From Hyalella azteca (lineage: Eukaryota; Arthropoda; Malacostraca; Amphipoda; Hyalellidae): a stretch of DNA of 64,000 bases. Positions 23,501 through 35,215 of the stretch are shown here, one piece after another. Both the position numbers and the translations under genes were made by a program. Each line of letters opens with the position of its first letter. Positions within the stretch are counted from its first letter, which is position 1. The notes under the pieces are model-generated. The model searched no databases, had not been told where the DNA came from, and saw only the letters and a list, made by a program, of their open reading frames with translations. The DNA is taken from contig NW_025937347.1 in NCBI RefSeq assembly GCF_000764305.2, positions 186,001 through 250,000 of the forward strand, written 5' to 3'.

Positions 23501-23712
23501 TCATACCGTTCTGACAGCAGCGAGCTTTTGCTTCCAAATGTTGAAAATTTGTGACAAATCTTAGGGTGAGAATAATTACAGTTCATTCCTTTATTCTTCC
23601 AATAGGATTTGCCCTGAAGAAATCTCCAGCAAATGCGTTTCTTACCCGTTAAATGCCTCTTACCCGAGACATTTAAATGGGAGAGGATAGAGCAAAGTAG
23701 TTGTCAGAGATT

Positions 23713-23742
23713 GGGGTGGGCGGGAAGGGGAATTGGGTGGGG
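23713..23742 (+). other. G-rich tract with quadruplex potential
   Basis: There are six runs of three or four G within 30 bases (GGGGTGGGCGGGAAGGGG, then GGGTGGGG). This is exceptional in this AT-rich window. It also contains a GC-box-like GGGCGGG. No adjacent transcription unit is established. Confidence 0.55.
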
Positions 23743-26700
23743 TACTATGTCGTGCAACATGTGAGGGAGTAGCGGGTAGCAACGCATGAGTAAAAACCTC
23801 AAAATATGCCTAATTCGGTTCACTTCCCACTCTGGAACAATCTGCTCTCGAACCACCACTCTTCTATACTCATTTTCTACACATGAATGATGTATATAAT
23901 GTCCTAATATGTACTCGTCTTGCAGGTTGGTATTCTTAAAGTAGTGAATATATCAAGGGATGAACAGGCTGCATTAGTTACATCCTCGAGCCTACTGTCG
24001 AAATTTTGTTCGTTGCATTCAAGACTTTCTCCGGTAGGCTTACTAACACAAACTTCGGCGGCCATGTTTACTGAATCAATGCACTTATCTTCGGTATATT
24101 TTTGCTCTCTCTCACTTCCTGACTTTGGAATAAATTTACGGGCGGAACTTCATGCCAATTTACTGCAGATACATTTCCTCAATTATTATCTAAAAATGAG
24201 CAAACACTTTGACGTATGCAATGTGAAACGATGCATAGTTAAACATGGCGATTGAGTTCTTTCTTGTCCACATTTTTACGAAATATGAATACGATTTTAA
24301 GTTCTTTCCAGAATAAGAAATTCCTTGGAGTTACCATGCTCCGAAATTTGTTGAATTTTTTGCATGTTCTAAAGTTTCAAGTTTTTACGTTTTTAAATTT
24401 AACTCTGACACAAAAAATTCATTAAGAAGTGGAGATGAAATTGTCGAGACAAGTCCCAGAAAAAAAAGCGACGCTCACGAACCAATTATTCTGGGGATTT
24501 TTTCGACAAGTTCAGAGTTAGGAAGGTAACTTCCGGATCCTTCTTATTAATGTCTCAAAGTTGAGAGATGAATGCAATTTTGCATTGAGTTCTGACTTGA
24601 GAAGATTTTCGATGACAATTAGGAAGAGAAAAGTTGCCTTTTCTTGATTGCACGGACCTGTTTTCCAGTGGTCGTGATGAAGCAACTATTAATAAATTTT
24701 TAAATCAAACAATTTTTTCAGTTTGAATTAAGTGCTGCTTGGGTTTATTAACTAACTTCCACTATGGAAAAAATAAGCAGCAAAATTCTATTGTGGCACG
24801 TGAATATGATATTCCATTTAGACACAGAACAAAATTATCTCACAAAAAATCAAACTTGTTGAAGCTAATCTAAGTTCTTTCGAAAGCAATTGTAAGTGGC
24901 AGATTTCATTAGAACGATTGGCCGTAGGTACAACTGTCTTTTATAAAAATGATCCCCAGAATTACTACGACTTTGCTATATGAAGTAGGCCAAATCTCAA
25001 TTACTTTCTTCCGCATATTAACAAGACATGTGTGAAATCGATTGAATTAAAAAAAAAGTTCTCTGTAATGGATTTTCATTAACTTTTTAGCACAATTTGT
25101 AGATAGGACAGATACATAAATTATTGTTTAAGGAACTTAATTTCATGAGATTTTTGCAGCTTGATCGACTGATTGCATGGAATCCAGCGAATTGCATCAT
25201 AGACAAAGTTTTTGAACGTTGTTCCTAATCTTATTGTGAATACATCCATACACTTCTTTTGTATCAATCTCGAATCACACAAATAATGAAGGACAATATG
25301 TTGTCGTAAAATTATACCACATTCGTGCTGTTTGTAGAGACATCTTTAAATTGATGCAATTTGTTTCCTTTAGATAAAATAAAGATTTCGATTTTTGCAA
25401 TATATAAAAATTTCTGCATTTAATTGAACATCAAAACTAAATAATAGAAATGATAGAACCTCAGTTCTAGTGAAAAAGAATAGCAGGTGACGATCAGTAT
25501 TTATATCACTGGCCCGACATTTCCGTAAATATGTTTGAAAAAAAATTGTTCTGAAAATATTTTACTGATAAAACTCTCTTGTTACCGCCGCTTTGCGAAA
25601 TTGATGAGTTTTTTTAATTTCAGGTCGGAGTGTTGTTCTGGAATAAATTAAAACTTCGAGGCGTTATAATAGTAGAGAATGTCAAGGAATCGCTGTAAAA
25701 TATAATTTATCTTAAGTATAGAAATTCCAGGATTTTCCATCGGGAAGCAACATGCATTAACGAAGCGACGAATTTGAAGTCGTAAAATAAGGTCAAATCG
25801 AATCATTATCTTGTATTAATCAATCAATATTAATCAATTTGCAGCATTCTCAGTGTGGATAATTAATCTCCAGATAAACGTTATTGTAGTTATTGGCCTC
25901 ATGAACACACAAATCGTAGAGAAGTTGGCATAGATGCGTCAATAGCGATATATGTATGCTTCCTGCCCTTTGTTTATTGTAAAGTGTCAACTCACAGCGC
26001 ATCATGTCTTTCCACACTCTTCCGAAACATTCACAAATTTGTCCTATTGTCTGCTCAGGAGTGACGTTATGATGATCTTAAAAATCCATACGTTTCAGTA
26101 ACTGCCCTAATAAAAATAAATAACAGATAAACATAAACACTGATTTATCAACATTTATTATTGGAATAAACAATTGGATTGGACTAGCTGGAAACAATTG
26201 GAATTTTCTTCAGCTAGTTTTCTGTTGAGACGCCCTGTAGGGATAACTAATTATTTTACAAGCTGCTGGCTAGAAGTCAGAGCTCATCGATACTCTGGGT
26301 GTACGAACAGTATAGTCCTTCGTTTGTGGCAATTACCTATTGCGGATTGAACATTTTGGAATGCAGAATAAAAAAGTAATTCTGAATCGTTAGATTTTCG
26401 TGTGAAGTAATACTTGTTATTTGAGGTGATTAAGTTCACATCAACGACAACAACAACACTTACCTACACAGATGATGACTGCCACAACATAATCACAACA
26501 ATATAGCTTGTGAGTTACAGCAGGATAATGTCAGCAAAAACAGTAATTATTTTTATGTAATTAAAGAAAAAAAACATACGAATAGAGATGGTTACCTGAT
26601 GACAAGGCCCAACATACTTTTCAAAGCTTTTCCCAAACTTTTTTGGGAAAAGTAACGCAAATTTTGTGCAGTTTTTATGAAGCGATTCATAATTTATGAA

Positions 26701-26870
26701 ATGAACGATTCAATGTCTCATCTTGATTTTGAACATATAGTTTACCTGTTAGAAAAAATCGACTACGTGCTTAATAGCGAGCGATAAATTACATTGATCA
26801 CAATGTGAACGATTTTGATCGCCACGTTCTATTAACAGAGGTTTTTTCAAGTACTTTGATAAAAAATACA
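23743..26870. other. AT-rich stretch without a supported gene
   Basis: One plus-strand open frame (23920-24255, 111 codons after an acceptor-like CTTGCAG) is unrecognised and I do not call it a gene. The rest is AT-rich with no motif I can name. Confidence 0.4.
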
Positions 26871-27035
26871 ACTCAGTACTTACTGCAGTGAGTGACAGAG
26901 AGCGCATTTTCTCGTCGACGAAAACGTGAAGTCACGGACGGACAGACAGACGGACAGACAGACAGACGAACGGACAGACGGACATGGCGAGCACAATAGT
27001 GCATTTTTTCCATAAATGAGAAAATGCGCTAAAAA
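26871..27035 (-). repeat. Dispersed hairpin repeat (MITE-like), copy A
   Basis: Inverted repeats AGCGCATTTTCTC (26901-26913) and GAGAAAATGCGCT (27018-27030) are perfect 13-mers. Between them lie CGTCGACG, GTGAAGTCACGG and the longest tetranucleotide core of the family, a GACA/GACG array over about 26931-26986. The conserved sequence continues outside one inverted repeat into an ACTGCAGT-centred palindrome near 26885. The orientation is opposite to copies B, C and D. Confidence 0.85.
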
Positions 27036-29599
27036 CTTGGGAGGAATTTATTTCTCCGGTTTTTCACTGATATTTTATTATTTTCACTGATATTATAGAG
27101 TGTTTTGGGAGTAAATCATCGCGGGTTAAGGCAGTTTAATCTCCCATATTCATTATTTTTTTAGTCCAACACTCCGACACTCGTCAAGTTGTTCTCACTC
27201 TACTACTATGGATGACTCGTTTGCAATGTAATGTGTTGGCACACAGCCCACGGTGGCAGGGAACGCGATAACCATGCACGTTATCCCGAACATGGAAATA
27301 ACATCCCTCAGTTACGAATATTTTGTGAAGCTAACAAGCGTTGGTATAGACGGAGTCATAATTAATAGCTTCAACATTTAAATAAAATTTCCGTGGATTA
27401 TTATGCTATTTTCAGTACTCACAGTAATATCGACATGAGTTGAACGTTATGATCTAACGAGTGAGTCAAAGATGAATGACAAAAATGAATTTCAACCTGT
27501 AATTCGACTTCAACATAACGAAAGATTCGAGATATATCTTCAACTTTCAAATTGATGTCATCAGTGCCATTTACTCAATTATGAAATGGAGATAAAAGAG
27601 GTGACGCTAATTTTGTAAGAATTGAACTTCGAATTCCAAGGCGTGTATGATGTTCCAGAAATGAAGGCTTCTTCAATTTTCATAATAAACTTACATATCA
27701 ACATATTTTCAACGTTTTAATTAAAAAGATCGGATCACGCGCCCCATACATGGCCAGTTGGATTTTGTGCATGTTTGGTAATAAGTCAGAAGAAAACAAT
27801 CATATCCAATAAAATTCTCACCTCGATTTCTTCTTCGTATACGATGGTTGTTCTGAAAAGTATCCACATGCATAAATATTCCTGCTGTGAAACACAAATG
27901 AAACACGCAAATGAAACACGCAACGTCTGGACGCGGTCATGCCAGAAGCGGGGCCACATTGGCACAGACTTCATTAAGCAGATGTTGGCGAGAGAAGTCG
28001 TTCCAGACGCATTCTGTTCGTCATGGCGCTTTGAACGCTGCCTTTGTAGCCGTATTAATAGTTGATGGATATTGCCTGCGTATAAAATATTCCTTTACGA
28101 TGAATAAAGAAGTCCTTCTTTCTCTCGGCTGCCCTCGAAGAGTGGAGATACGACCCTCGGTACGAGGCGTTCTTCAGTTCCATTTATTTTTTAATAATGT
28201 TACCTGTGAGACGCAAACCAAATTAGAACCCATATTTTTCTTCGATGTATACATTTCACGACTGAATCTTTCAAATTTGATAAAATTTTTACTGTTGATC
28301 TGTCAGTTTAATAATACTATACATTGTATAATGTGTCTGTAGCAGTTTGCGCCATTTTCTGCGTTTAATATCCAGAAATTATTTGAGCAAGTTAATGATG
28401 ATCTATTAATTTGCTAAAACAATCCACGCTTTCTCTGTATAATTTACAATTTTTACCGCATGGAAAAAATTGCTCCACCTCACTTACAGAAAATTTCAAT
28501 GTTTTTATTCCATTTCCAATAACATTGAGTTTGTGCTGGAACAGATTTTCTTCATCTTCATCAATATTATAATACCTCGAGTGCTATTGCTTCATAATAC
28601 CAACATTGCAAACTTCGCTTAAAAAACGTGCTTAAAACTATGGCTGAGACGATATGGAATTTATAATGTAAATTGTTTCTGAATTATATTTGCATGCTAC
28701 GTTGTGCGCACTAGGAACCTCGTTCGTAATCTTGATTCCACAACATTTAACATTCTACTTATAAAACACAACAATTTCACTGAGCAGGACAGAATTTAAC
28801 GAGTAACTGAATATTTTCAATTCAATTACATTTTATTTCAATTCCACCGAATAATCTGATTCATCCACTTCATATATAGTTTGTACCTAATTTTGACTAA
28901 ATATGTTTATTAACTTTTAATAATGATTTTTTTCCATTTTAGTTATTATCCAATACACTTACGACACCACGTACATCGATTTAATTTCTATCTTAAAAGG
29001 CATAGTTCATATGTTCAATGTTCCGTATGCCTGCTGTGCCACACGTGCCTCGTTCAATTATGTCAATATTTCAGCCCATGTGTCTACATTTCTTTATTTC
29101 AAATTGCCATTGAAAATTTTTTACATGCAGCTGCATGTTCATAATATTTTGACAAGATTTATTGTCCGGGCAGAGTTATACACCCGCTGCTGTGTAAATT
29201 TCTTTTAGGTTCTTTACAGAAAATTATGCACTTAAATAAATAACATCCATGCCTTCTGTCATCTTTTGAGCTTGTTCTGAGGAACTTGACTATACGTTAT
29301 TTTCATTAAAATTGATGTTATTAAAATGAGAAGTCTTATGTGGTTCGCAGAGTTAATAAACCCAGGTAGGAGGCAAGGATTGCTCCCTGCCTGGTCACTG
29401 AAACGTGTTTTGTTAGACCGTTGCATTATTTTATGAATTACATTATTAAAAACCATGATGCTAGTGAGCTCTATTTCCTGAACACCGTTAAATGACATAT
29501 AATCTCAGTCAGTTCGCCCATAATATTTCCGATCATGGGTTAGCATTAATTACGACAGCTCATCTAGGTTTGTAGTAATTGGATAAATTTGGCAGTTTG
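27036..29599. other. Stretch without a supported gene
   Basis: A GC-richer patch at about 27890-28160 has open frames on both strands, the longest at 27911-28342 on the plus strand. The dual-strand openness and the lack of any recognisable motif make it unsupported. The remainder is AT-rich. Confidence 0.4.
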
Positions 29600-29745
29600 T
29601 TTTCTTTTTAGCGCATTTTCTCATTTATGTAAAAAAGGCGCTTTTGTGCTCGTCATACCCGTCCGTCCGTGACTTCACGTCACGGACGGACGAGAAAATG
29701 CGCTCTCTGTCACTCATATCAGCGAGTACTGATCTAATTTAATTA
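29600..29745 (+). repeat. Dispersed hairpin repeat, copy B
   Basis: AGCGCATTTTCTC (29610-29622) and GAGAAAATGCGCT (29692-29704) form the inverted repeats. The core is a nearly continuous hairpin: 14-bp perfect arms at 29660-29673 and 29679-29692 with a TTCAC loop. The TTTTCGTCGAC part present in copies A and C is missing. The right flank has a degraded version of the CACTCACTGCAGTGAG palindrome. Confidence 0.85.
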
Positions 29746-32700
29746 CTACTAATATGGCTGCAAAATTGCGTACATGACTTGCCAACGCTCAAAAATTATA
29801 ATTTTTCTATTTGCAGGAACTTGCCTCAGAAAAAGAGAACAATCATTGACCGTCATAAAGTGTTCAATCTCTACGTTCTTGTAAATAATCTGGACGAACA
29901 GAGCATTTCATTTCGACCATACACAAACAATTTCCATATTCACGTCGAAGCTTATGCCCTGAAAACCTACAACTGTATCATGAATTTCAAGATTACTCAA
30001 TGTAAAAGAAAATCATATATGTAGTGCTCAAAAAAGTAGTATGTATTGTATCAGATTTCAGAAATTATACAAGTACATGAAACCTTGCTAGATTCATAGA
30101 GGCAAGTAGTTGCGTGAAAGTTATTTCGACAAAGAAAGAAAAATATTCAGGCCCAACCGAGTACTCTCAACGTTCTTCTCTTATCTCGAGAAAATAACTT
30201 TCATTTCTATGCTTTTTTTTCTGACATTGACATCTGAATGCGAGGGCTCCCTTATCGCAGACGCTCGCTCAGTTCTGCCTCTGACACGGTAAATAGAAAA
30301 TACACCTGAGGTCTTTAGAAATAGTGTGCTTAGCTTCATAATTTTCTGGAACATTTATATGTAGTGCAGGGGGAGAGAATGTGCAATCGAGCACTCAGTA
30401 AACGAATGACGCAATGAAATGATTATGATCACCATATGCAATATAATTTTGATTGTCAAATAGTGAGTCTGAGGCTAAAATCGCTATAACGTTTTGGCTA
30501 TAATGCCGACCAGTGTGCATTTTGACTATATTAGAGTGTATATTTTGGAGAAAATTCTAAACAGAACTATACTAAAAAATCCTTACACTTTTGTAACGGA
30601 ATATTTATGTGCGAGTCGACATGAGCGACTCGCGTGTGATGATACGTTTATATACGAGTTATATACAAATATTTGCAATTAGGAAGTAATTAAATATTTT
30701 TTTTAATCTAAAGTTAATTTCCATGAAATATCAAGCCTAAAATCTGCTGTCACTGAAATACAGCTTGAAGATTTGATTAAAAGATCCACGCAGCTTACAT
30801 TACACTTTTGACCTTCTGTTATTGAAAAATCAGTCATGTTTTTTATTCGCCTTCACGGATAGTTGAAATTAATTTCTAATAATATTCTTGATAGGAACTT
30901 TATTTATTGTTAAATAAGATTTTTGACGAGTCGACCTTGCAGTAACTTGATTAAATAAAATTCGTTTGTAATAAAATAATTAAGTGAAGTTGTCGATTTT
31001 TAAAAACATTAAATATTGATAAATATTTATTAAAAGCTGCTTGAATTCACATCGTAAAGAATAATGAATTGTTATAAATTTTAAATTTAATTATTTTAGC
31101 ATAACCTGTTAGTTTAACGTTCCCGAGACATGCGGAAGCGATGCGACGGAACTGACATCCGTTCTCCCTAAAATTTAAAATTTGTTCGCCCGGCCTCATT
31201 TCGTTGCTTCAAGTTTATCAATCTGCAAAGTTGGACCTCCAAAGAATATGAACGAGCACCCAAGAATTGGTGTGGCCGCGCGCGAAATTTCTTGAGTAAC
31301 GTTAGAATCGAAGGCATTTGTTAGACATTGAAGTTTCTTTCTTTTAGCCTATACTTTGAATTCAATTCATAGAACTAAATTATCAAGCTGTGAAGGTATC
31401 TATTTGCCAAGTCACTGTGAAGTTAAACGACAGTTTCAAGAAAAATTGTTCCCTGGCAAGTACGTTTTCATCGAAATTAATTTGTAGATCTACTAATTTT
31501 TTTCCCGTTGGGCGGATTACTCACGTCTATATTCTGCTCAAAGCTGAATATAGCGAACACAAAAAGGCATACTCGAAATATTATCTTCATAGTCAAAATC
31601 CCTTAATTCGACGTAATATCTGTCAAGCAAGCTACATTATTAGAATAAAAAGCCGGGACGAAAGAGTCTGGCGACACGTCCGCTCCAGGCACTTTTAAGG
31701 CCGACCCACACGATCAGAAAAATTTTTTTAATCGGGTATGTTCAGAGAGCCAGGTAGCCTTCCTATACATGAATTTTGGTACAATTGGAAGTAAAAGATG
31801 TCAATGTAGCGAAGAAACTTTATTGTAACGTCAAAAGAAGTATGACGTTACAGTATCCAGTATGAAATAATAAACTTGGTAGTGGTTCGCACTGAATGAG
31901 AGATAAATGACATTAGTACAGTTACAGAGATTAGGAGTTAATAAAATAATGTTCCAATTAACATGAATAAATCACTGTAAGGAAAGTCATGTTTCTCTCT
32001 CTCTCTCTCTCTTTCTATCCATTAAATCGCGGGTTATAGAAAAAAGCTTAGTAGCCGGTTACAAAAAAGCAAACTGACAGGTTTGATGGTCCAGTTGCAT
32101 GTTACGGAGATTGGGTGGATTCTTATGTGGTACGAGCTGATAAGAAGTTAGAACCTATCCTACAATTAACTGAAGGTATAACGCAAGTCATTTCAGAAAA
32201 TTTTGAACAACTAAAATCCGAACAATAATCAAATTACCCTACCTATTTGTTTCCTCTGCATGGGGAACGCCAAACTGAGTTTACATTGAGAACTATGAGA
32301 AGGAAAAAAGTGATAATAGTACAAGGCGTGTTCGTTCGTACCTACAGGTGTCAAGTAAGGGTATGCATGCATGCGAAGTTAAAGCCAAGCTCTATAAGAA
32401 CAGAAGTTAAGTTAATTTAAGCGTAGAATCTCCACGGGGCTAAGCAAACCCAACGAGGTTCAACCACAGGCGTGAATCATGTACAATCAAGATCTAAACG
32501 AACAAACACAGAAGCGAGAAAATGCAATAGTAATGAACAAAAATAAATAAATGAACTCATTCGCACAAACACAAATTGAGCCAAAGAAAGCAAGATTTAA
32601 CGACGGTAGAAATACGGTTTAAACTCCAGATCAGCACAGAGGCAAAGTAAAGATAATAATAATCTCGATCGAGCTAATGAGCGTCGACTACGCTCCTAAC

Positions 32701-33410
32701 ACGAGACTAACGAAAAGCGTGCAACCGATAATGACGAAATTATATTACGTGTCAGGTAATTAGCCTTGCGTTTGTTAAAAAATTAAATTGATTAATTTGC
32801 AGATTGGCAAATATCATGCCACGAGGTTTTTGATGATGATAAAAACAATATCTCAAACCAATATCTTAAAAACAATATCTAGGGCTTATGGCCAACAATC
32901 GTACATTAGATCAAAGCTCAAATATTGGAGCTGGTACTCGCTCGAGATTTTGACATGCTGCCCGATGAATGTTTTCGGTTGAGATATCTTTTGGATTCAA
33001 TCTGGAGATACTGAAGACTTTTTCGTCACTCTTCAACAGACAAGAAGTCTCTAAGATTTATTTTTGGGTATGTTCAAGATCTGATATGTTTCCTCATATT
33101 TCCAGTGACAAAAGTTATGGTTTAGGCAACAGGTTGCAGGAACAAACTCCAATATAGTTTGTCCACTGGCCTTATCGCAAAAAGCTTTGAGAGATTTTTA
33201 CTTTTAATTCGAGAGGGTTTCAACAATAACTTTATTTTTTTGTCAGTTGCAAATGCTCTCATGCAGTGTTTTTTTGGATAGCATCCACGCAGTGGAAAAG
33301 TAAACCTGATAAGTGAAAGTGAAAAGGATTGGACGACGTAACTACATATAGACACCTGCAGCTGCCTTGGCCATATATCACTCATGTTGGGACAACTTTA
33401 TTATTTGTTA
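29746..33410. other. AT-rich stretch without a supported gene
   Basis: The open frames here (for example 31390-31698) show no recognisable motif. There is a CT microsatellite at 31992-32015 and a GC-richer patch at about 31120-31300 with a GCCGCGCGCG run and no open frame of note. Confidence 0.4.
31992..32015. repeat. (TC)n microsatellite
   Basis: This is a run of TC dinucleotides of about 20 bases bounded by TTT. Confidence 0.9.
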
Positions 33411-33413
33411 GCT

Positions 33414-33720
33414 TCTGTGATCTTTATTCATATTCATATATAAAGATCTGTGATCTTTATATATGAATACATAGAGATCTGTGATCTTTATATATACACG
33501 CGTAACAGTCACTTCCAAGGGCCTCTATACTATTAGCGATAATCCTCAGTCATTATAGTCGGCTTCTGGGATCCTTAATCATTTAATCATAATCGTTAGG
33601 TAATGTAAGGCAGTCTCGGGGTTCTAAAACATTTAATAATACTCCTTGCGTAATACAGTCAGTTTCAACGATCGTGAAACTTTTAACAACAATCATATGT
33701 TGATAAATTCAGTTTTTGTG
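33414..33720. repeat. Two degenerate tandem arrays
   Basis: 33414-33498 has about three copies of GATCTGTGATCTTTATATAT-like sequence. 33503-33720 follows with about four degenerate units of around 51 bp that share CAGTC, GATC and AATCATTTAATAATAATC-like parts. Divergence is high, so the unit borders are approximate. Confidence 0.6.
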
Positions 33721-33932
33721 TGTTCATGCATTCATCAACAATCGACTGATACTATGATCTTTCGGCATTTAACTTCAACGGTGCATCATAGTTGACTGCT
33801 TTCAGCTGATTTTATTTCGTTGATATCAAATGACGAAGCTTGACCAGCTGCTATTTTTAAGTATATTACGCAGATTTGGCCTACCGGGCAATTAATTGAC
33901 TTCCAAAAGAGGCTGGTAAATAGAAGCAAAAC

Positions 33933-34102
33933 ACCCTACGTGGCCGACTTGCTCCTGATTCACCCCTAAGCCGAATATAGTTCCTCTAAAACGACCTTAA
34001 TCGGCACGAAAATTTTGACAGGGTGCTCCTGATTCACCCCTAAGCCGAATATAGTTCCTCTAAAACGACCTTAATCGGCACGAAAATTAATTTTGACAGG
34101 GT
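33933..34102. repeat. Small repeat element with internal 73-bp tandem duplication
   Basis: The segment from GCTCCTGATTCACCCC (33951) recurs at 34024 and is nearly identical apart from an inserted TTAA-like piece near the end. The whole begins ACCCTACG (33933) and both copies end TTTTGACAGGGT. The ACCCT...AGGGT ends and TTTTGACAGGGT resemble the foldback MITE end TTTTGATAGGGT at 39150-39228, so a related family is likely. Confidence 0.65.
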
Positions 34103-34460
34103 ATATCATCATTAGATAACATGCATTCTCCGCCTGGGGAATATGGTCAGAGCAAATGATCCGCACTTTCATTGGCCCAGAACCTATGTTTCCTTCCACG
34201 TTTTTTCTACGATTTTAGCATAGAATTCCAGCCAGATTTGCAGAACCCGTGTAAAAACTATCATTTATAGTAATGGTTTAAGGACATTAATAAAAAACAT
34301 AATTTATCTTTTATTTCGGTCTTTGCTAAAGCCCGAGCCGCAATGCATTTCCAACGCTTTTAAAGCCTAAAGATATAACCCACAGTTTTTCAAAGCATTA
34401 ATTAGCAGGTAGTTTCATCATTGCTTGTATTTAAAGACTGAACCTGCATAATGTAACTTG

Positions 34461-35215
34461 CATCGTGAATCAAGGGATTACCCCCTTAATTTATCCTTGT
34501 GAATTAAGGGCTTGCGGTCAAGTTACCTCCTTAATTTCTCCTTGTGAATCAAGGGCTGCGGCCAAGTTACCTCCTTAATTTCTCTTTGTGAATCAAGGGC
34601 TAGCGGCTAAGTTACCTCCTTAATTTCTTCTTGTGAATCAAGGGCTGCGGCCAAGTTACATCCTTAATTTCTTCTTGTGAATCAAGGGCTGCGGCGAAGC
34701 TACCTCCTTAATTTCTCCTTGTGAATCAAGGGCTTGGGGCCAAGTTACCTCCTTAATTTCTCCGTGTGAATCAAGGGCTTGCGAACAAGCTACCTCCTTA
34801 ATTTTTCATTGTGAATCAAGGGCTTGCGGTCAAGCTACCTCCTTAATTTCTCCCTGTGAATCAAGGGCTTGGGGCCAAGCTACCTCCTTAATTTCTCTTT
34901 GTGAATCAAGGGCTTGCGGCCAAGCTACCTCCTTAATTTATCCTTGTGAATCAAGGTCTGCGGCCAAGCTACCTCCTTAATTTCTCCTTGTGAATCAAGG
35001 GCTTGCGGCCAAACTACCTCCTTGCTTTCTCCTTGAGAATCAAGGACTGCGGCGAAGCTACCTCCTTAATTTCTCCTTGTGAATCAAGGGCTTGCGGCCA
35101 AACTACCTCCTTGCTTTCTCCTTGTGAATCAAGGACTGCGGCGAAGCTACCTCCTTAATTTCTCCTTGTGAATCAAGGGCTTGCGGCCAAGCCACTTCCT
35201 TGCTTTCTCCCTGAT
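34461..35215. repeat. 44-45-bp minisatellite, about 17 copies
   Basis: The unit is TTGTGAATCAAGGGCTTGCG followed by GCCAAGCTACCTCCTTAATT and TCTCC. Variants include GGCTGCGG (44 bp) and GGCTTGGGG. Near the right end, two consecutive pairs repeat as a dimer: one member has CAAACTACCTCCTTGCTTTC and its partner has AAGGACTGCGGCGAAGC. This indicates early higher-order structure. The array ends at CTCCCTGATTACC. Confidence 0.95.

Noticed and set aside
23920..24255. 111-codon plus-strand open frame after an acceptor-like AG
   Set aside because: No domain, no donor or partner exon and no repeated family was seen. The openness alone is not enough.
27911..28342. 143-codon plus-strand open frame
   Set aside because: No recognisable motif is seen, overlapping frames are open on both strands in the GC-richer head, and the tail is AT-rich and hydrophobic in a way typical of chance frames.
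31390..31698. 102-codon plus-strand open frame
   Set aside because: The composition is not clearly coding and no motif or splice border was found.
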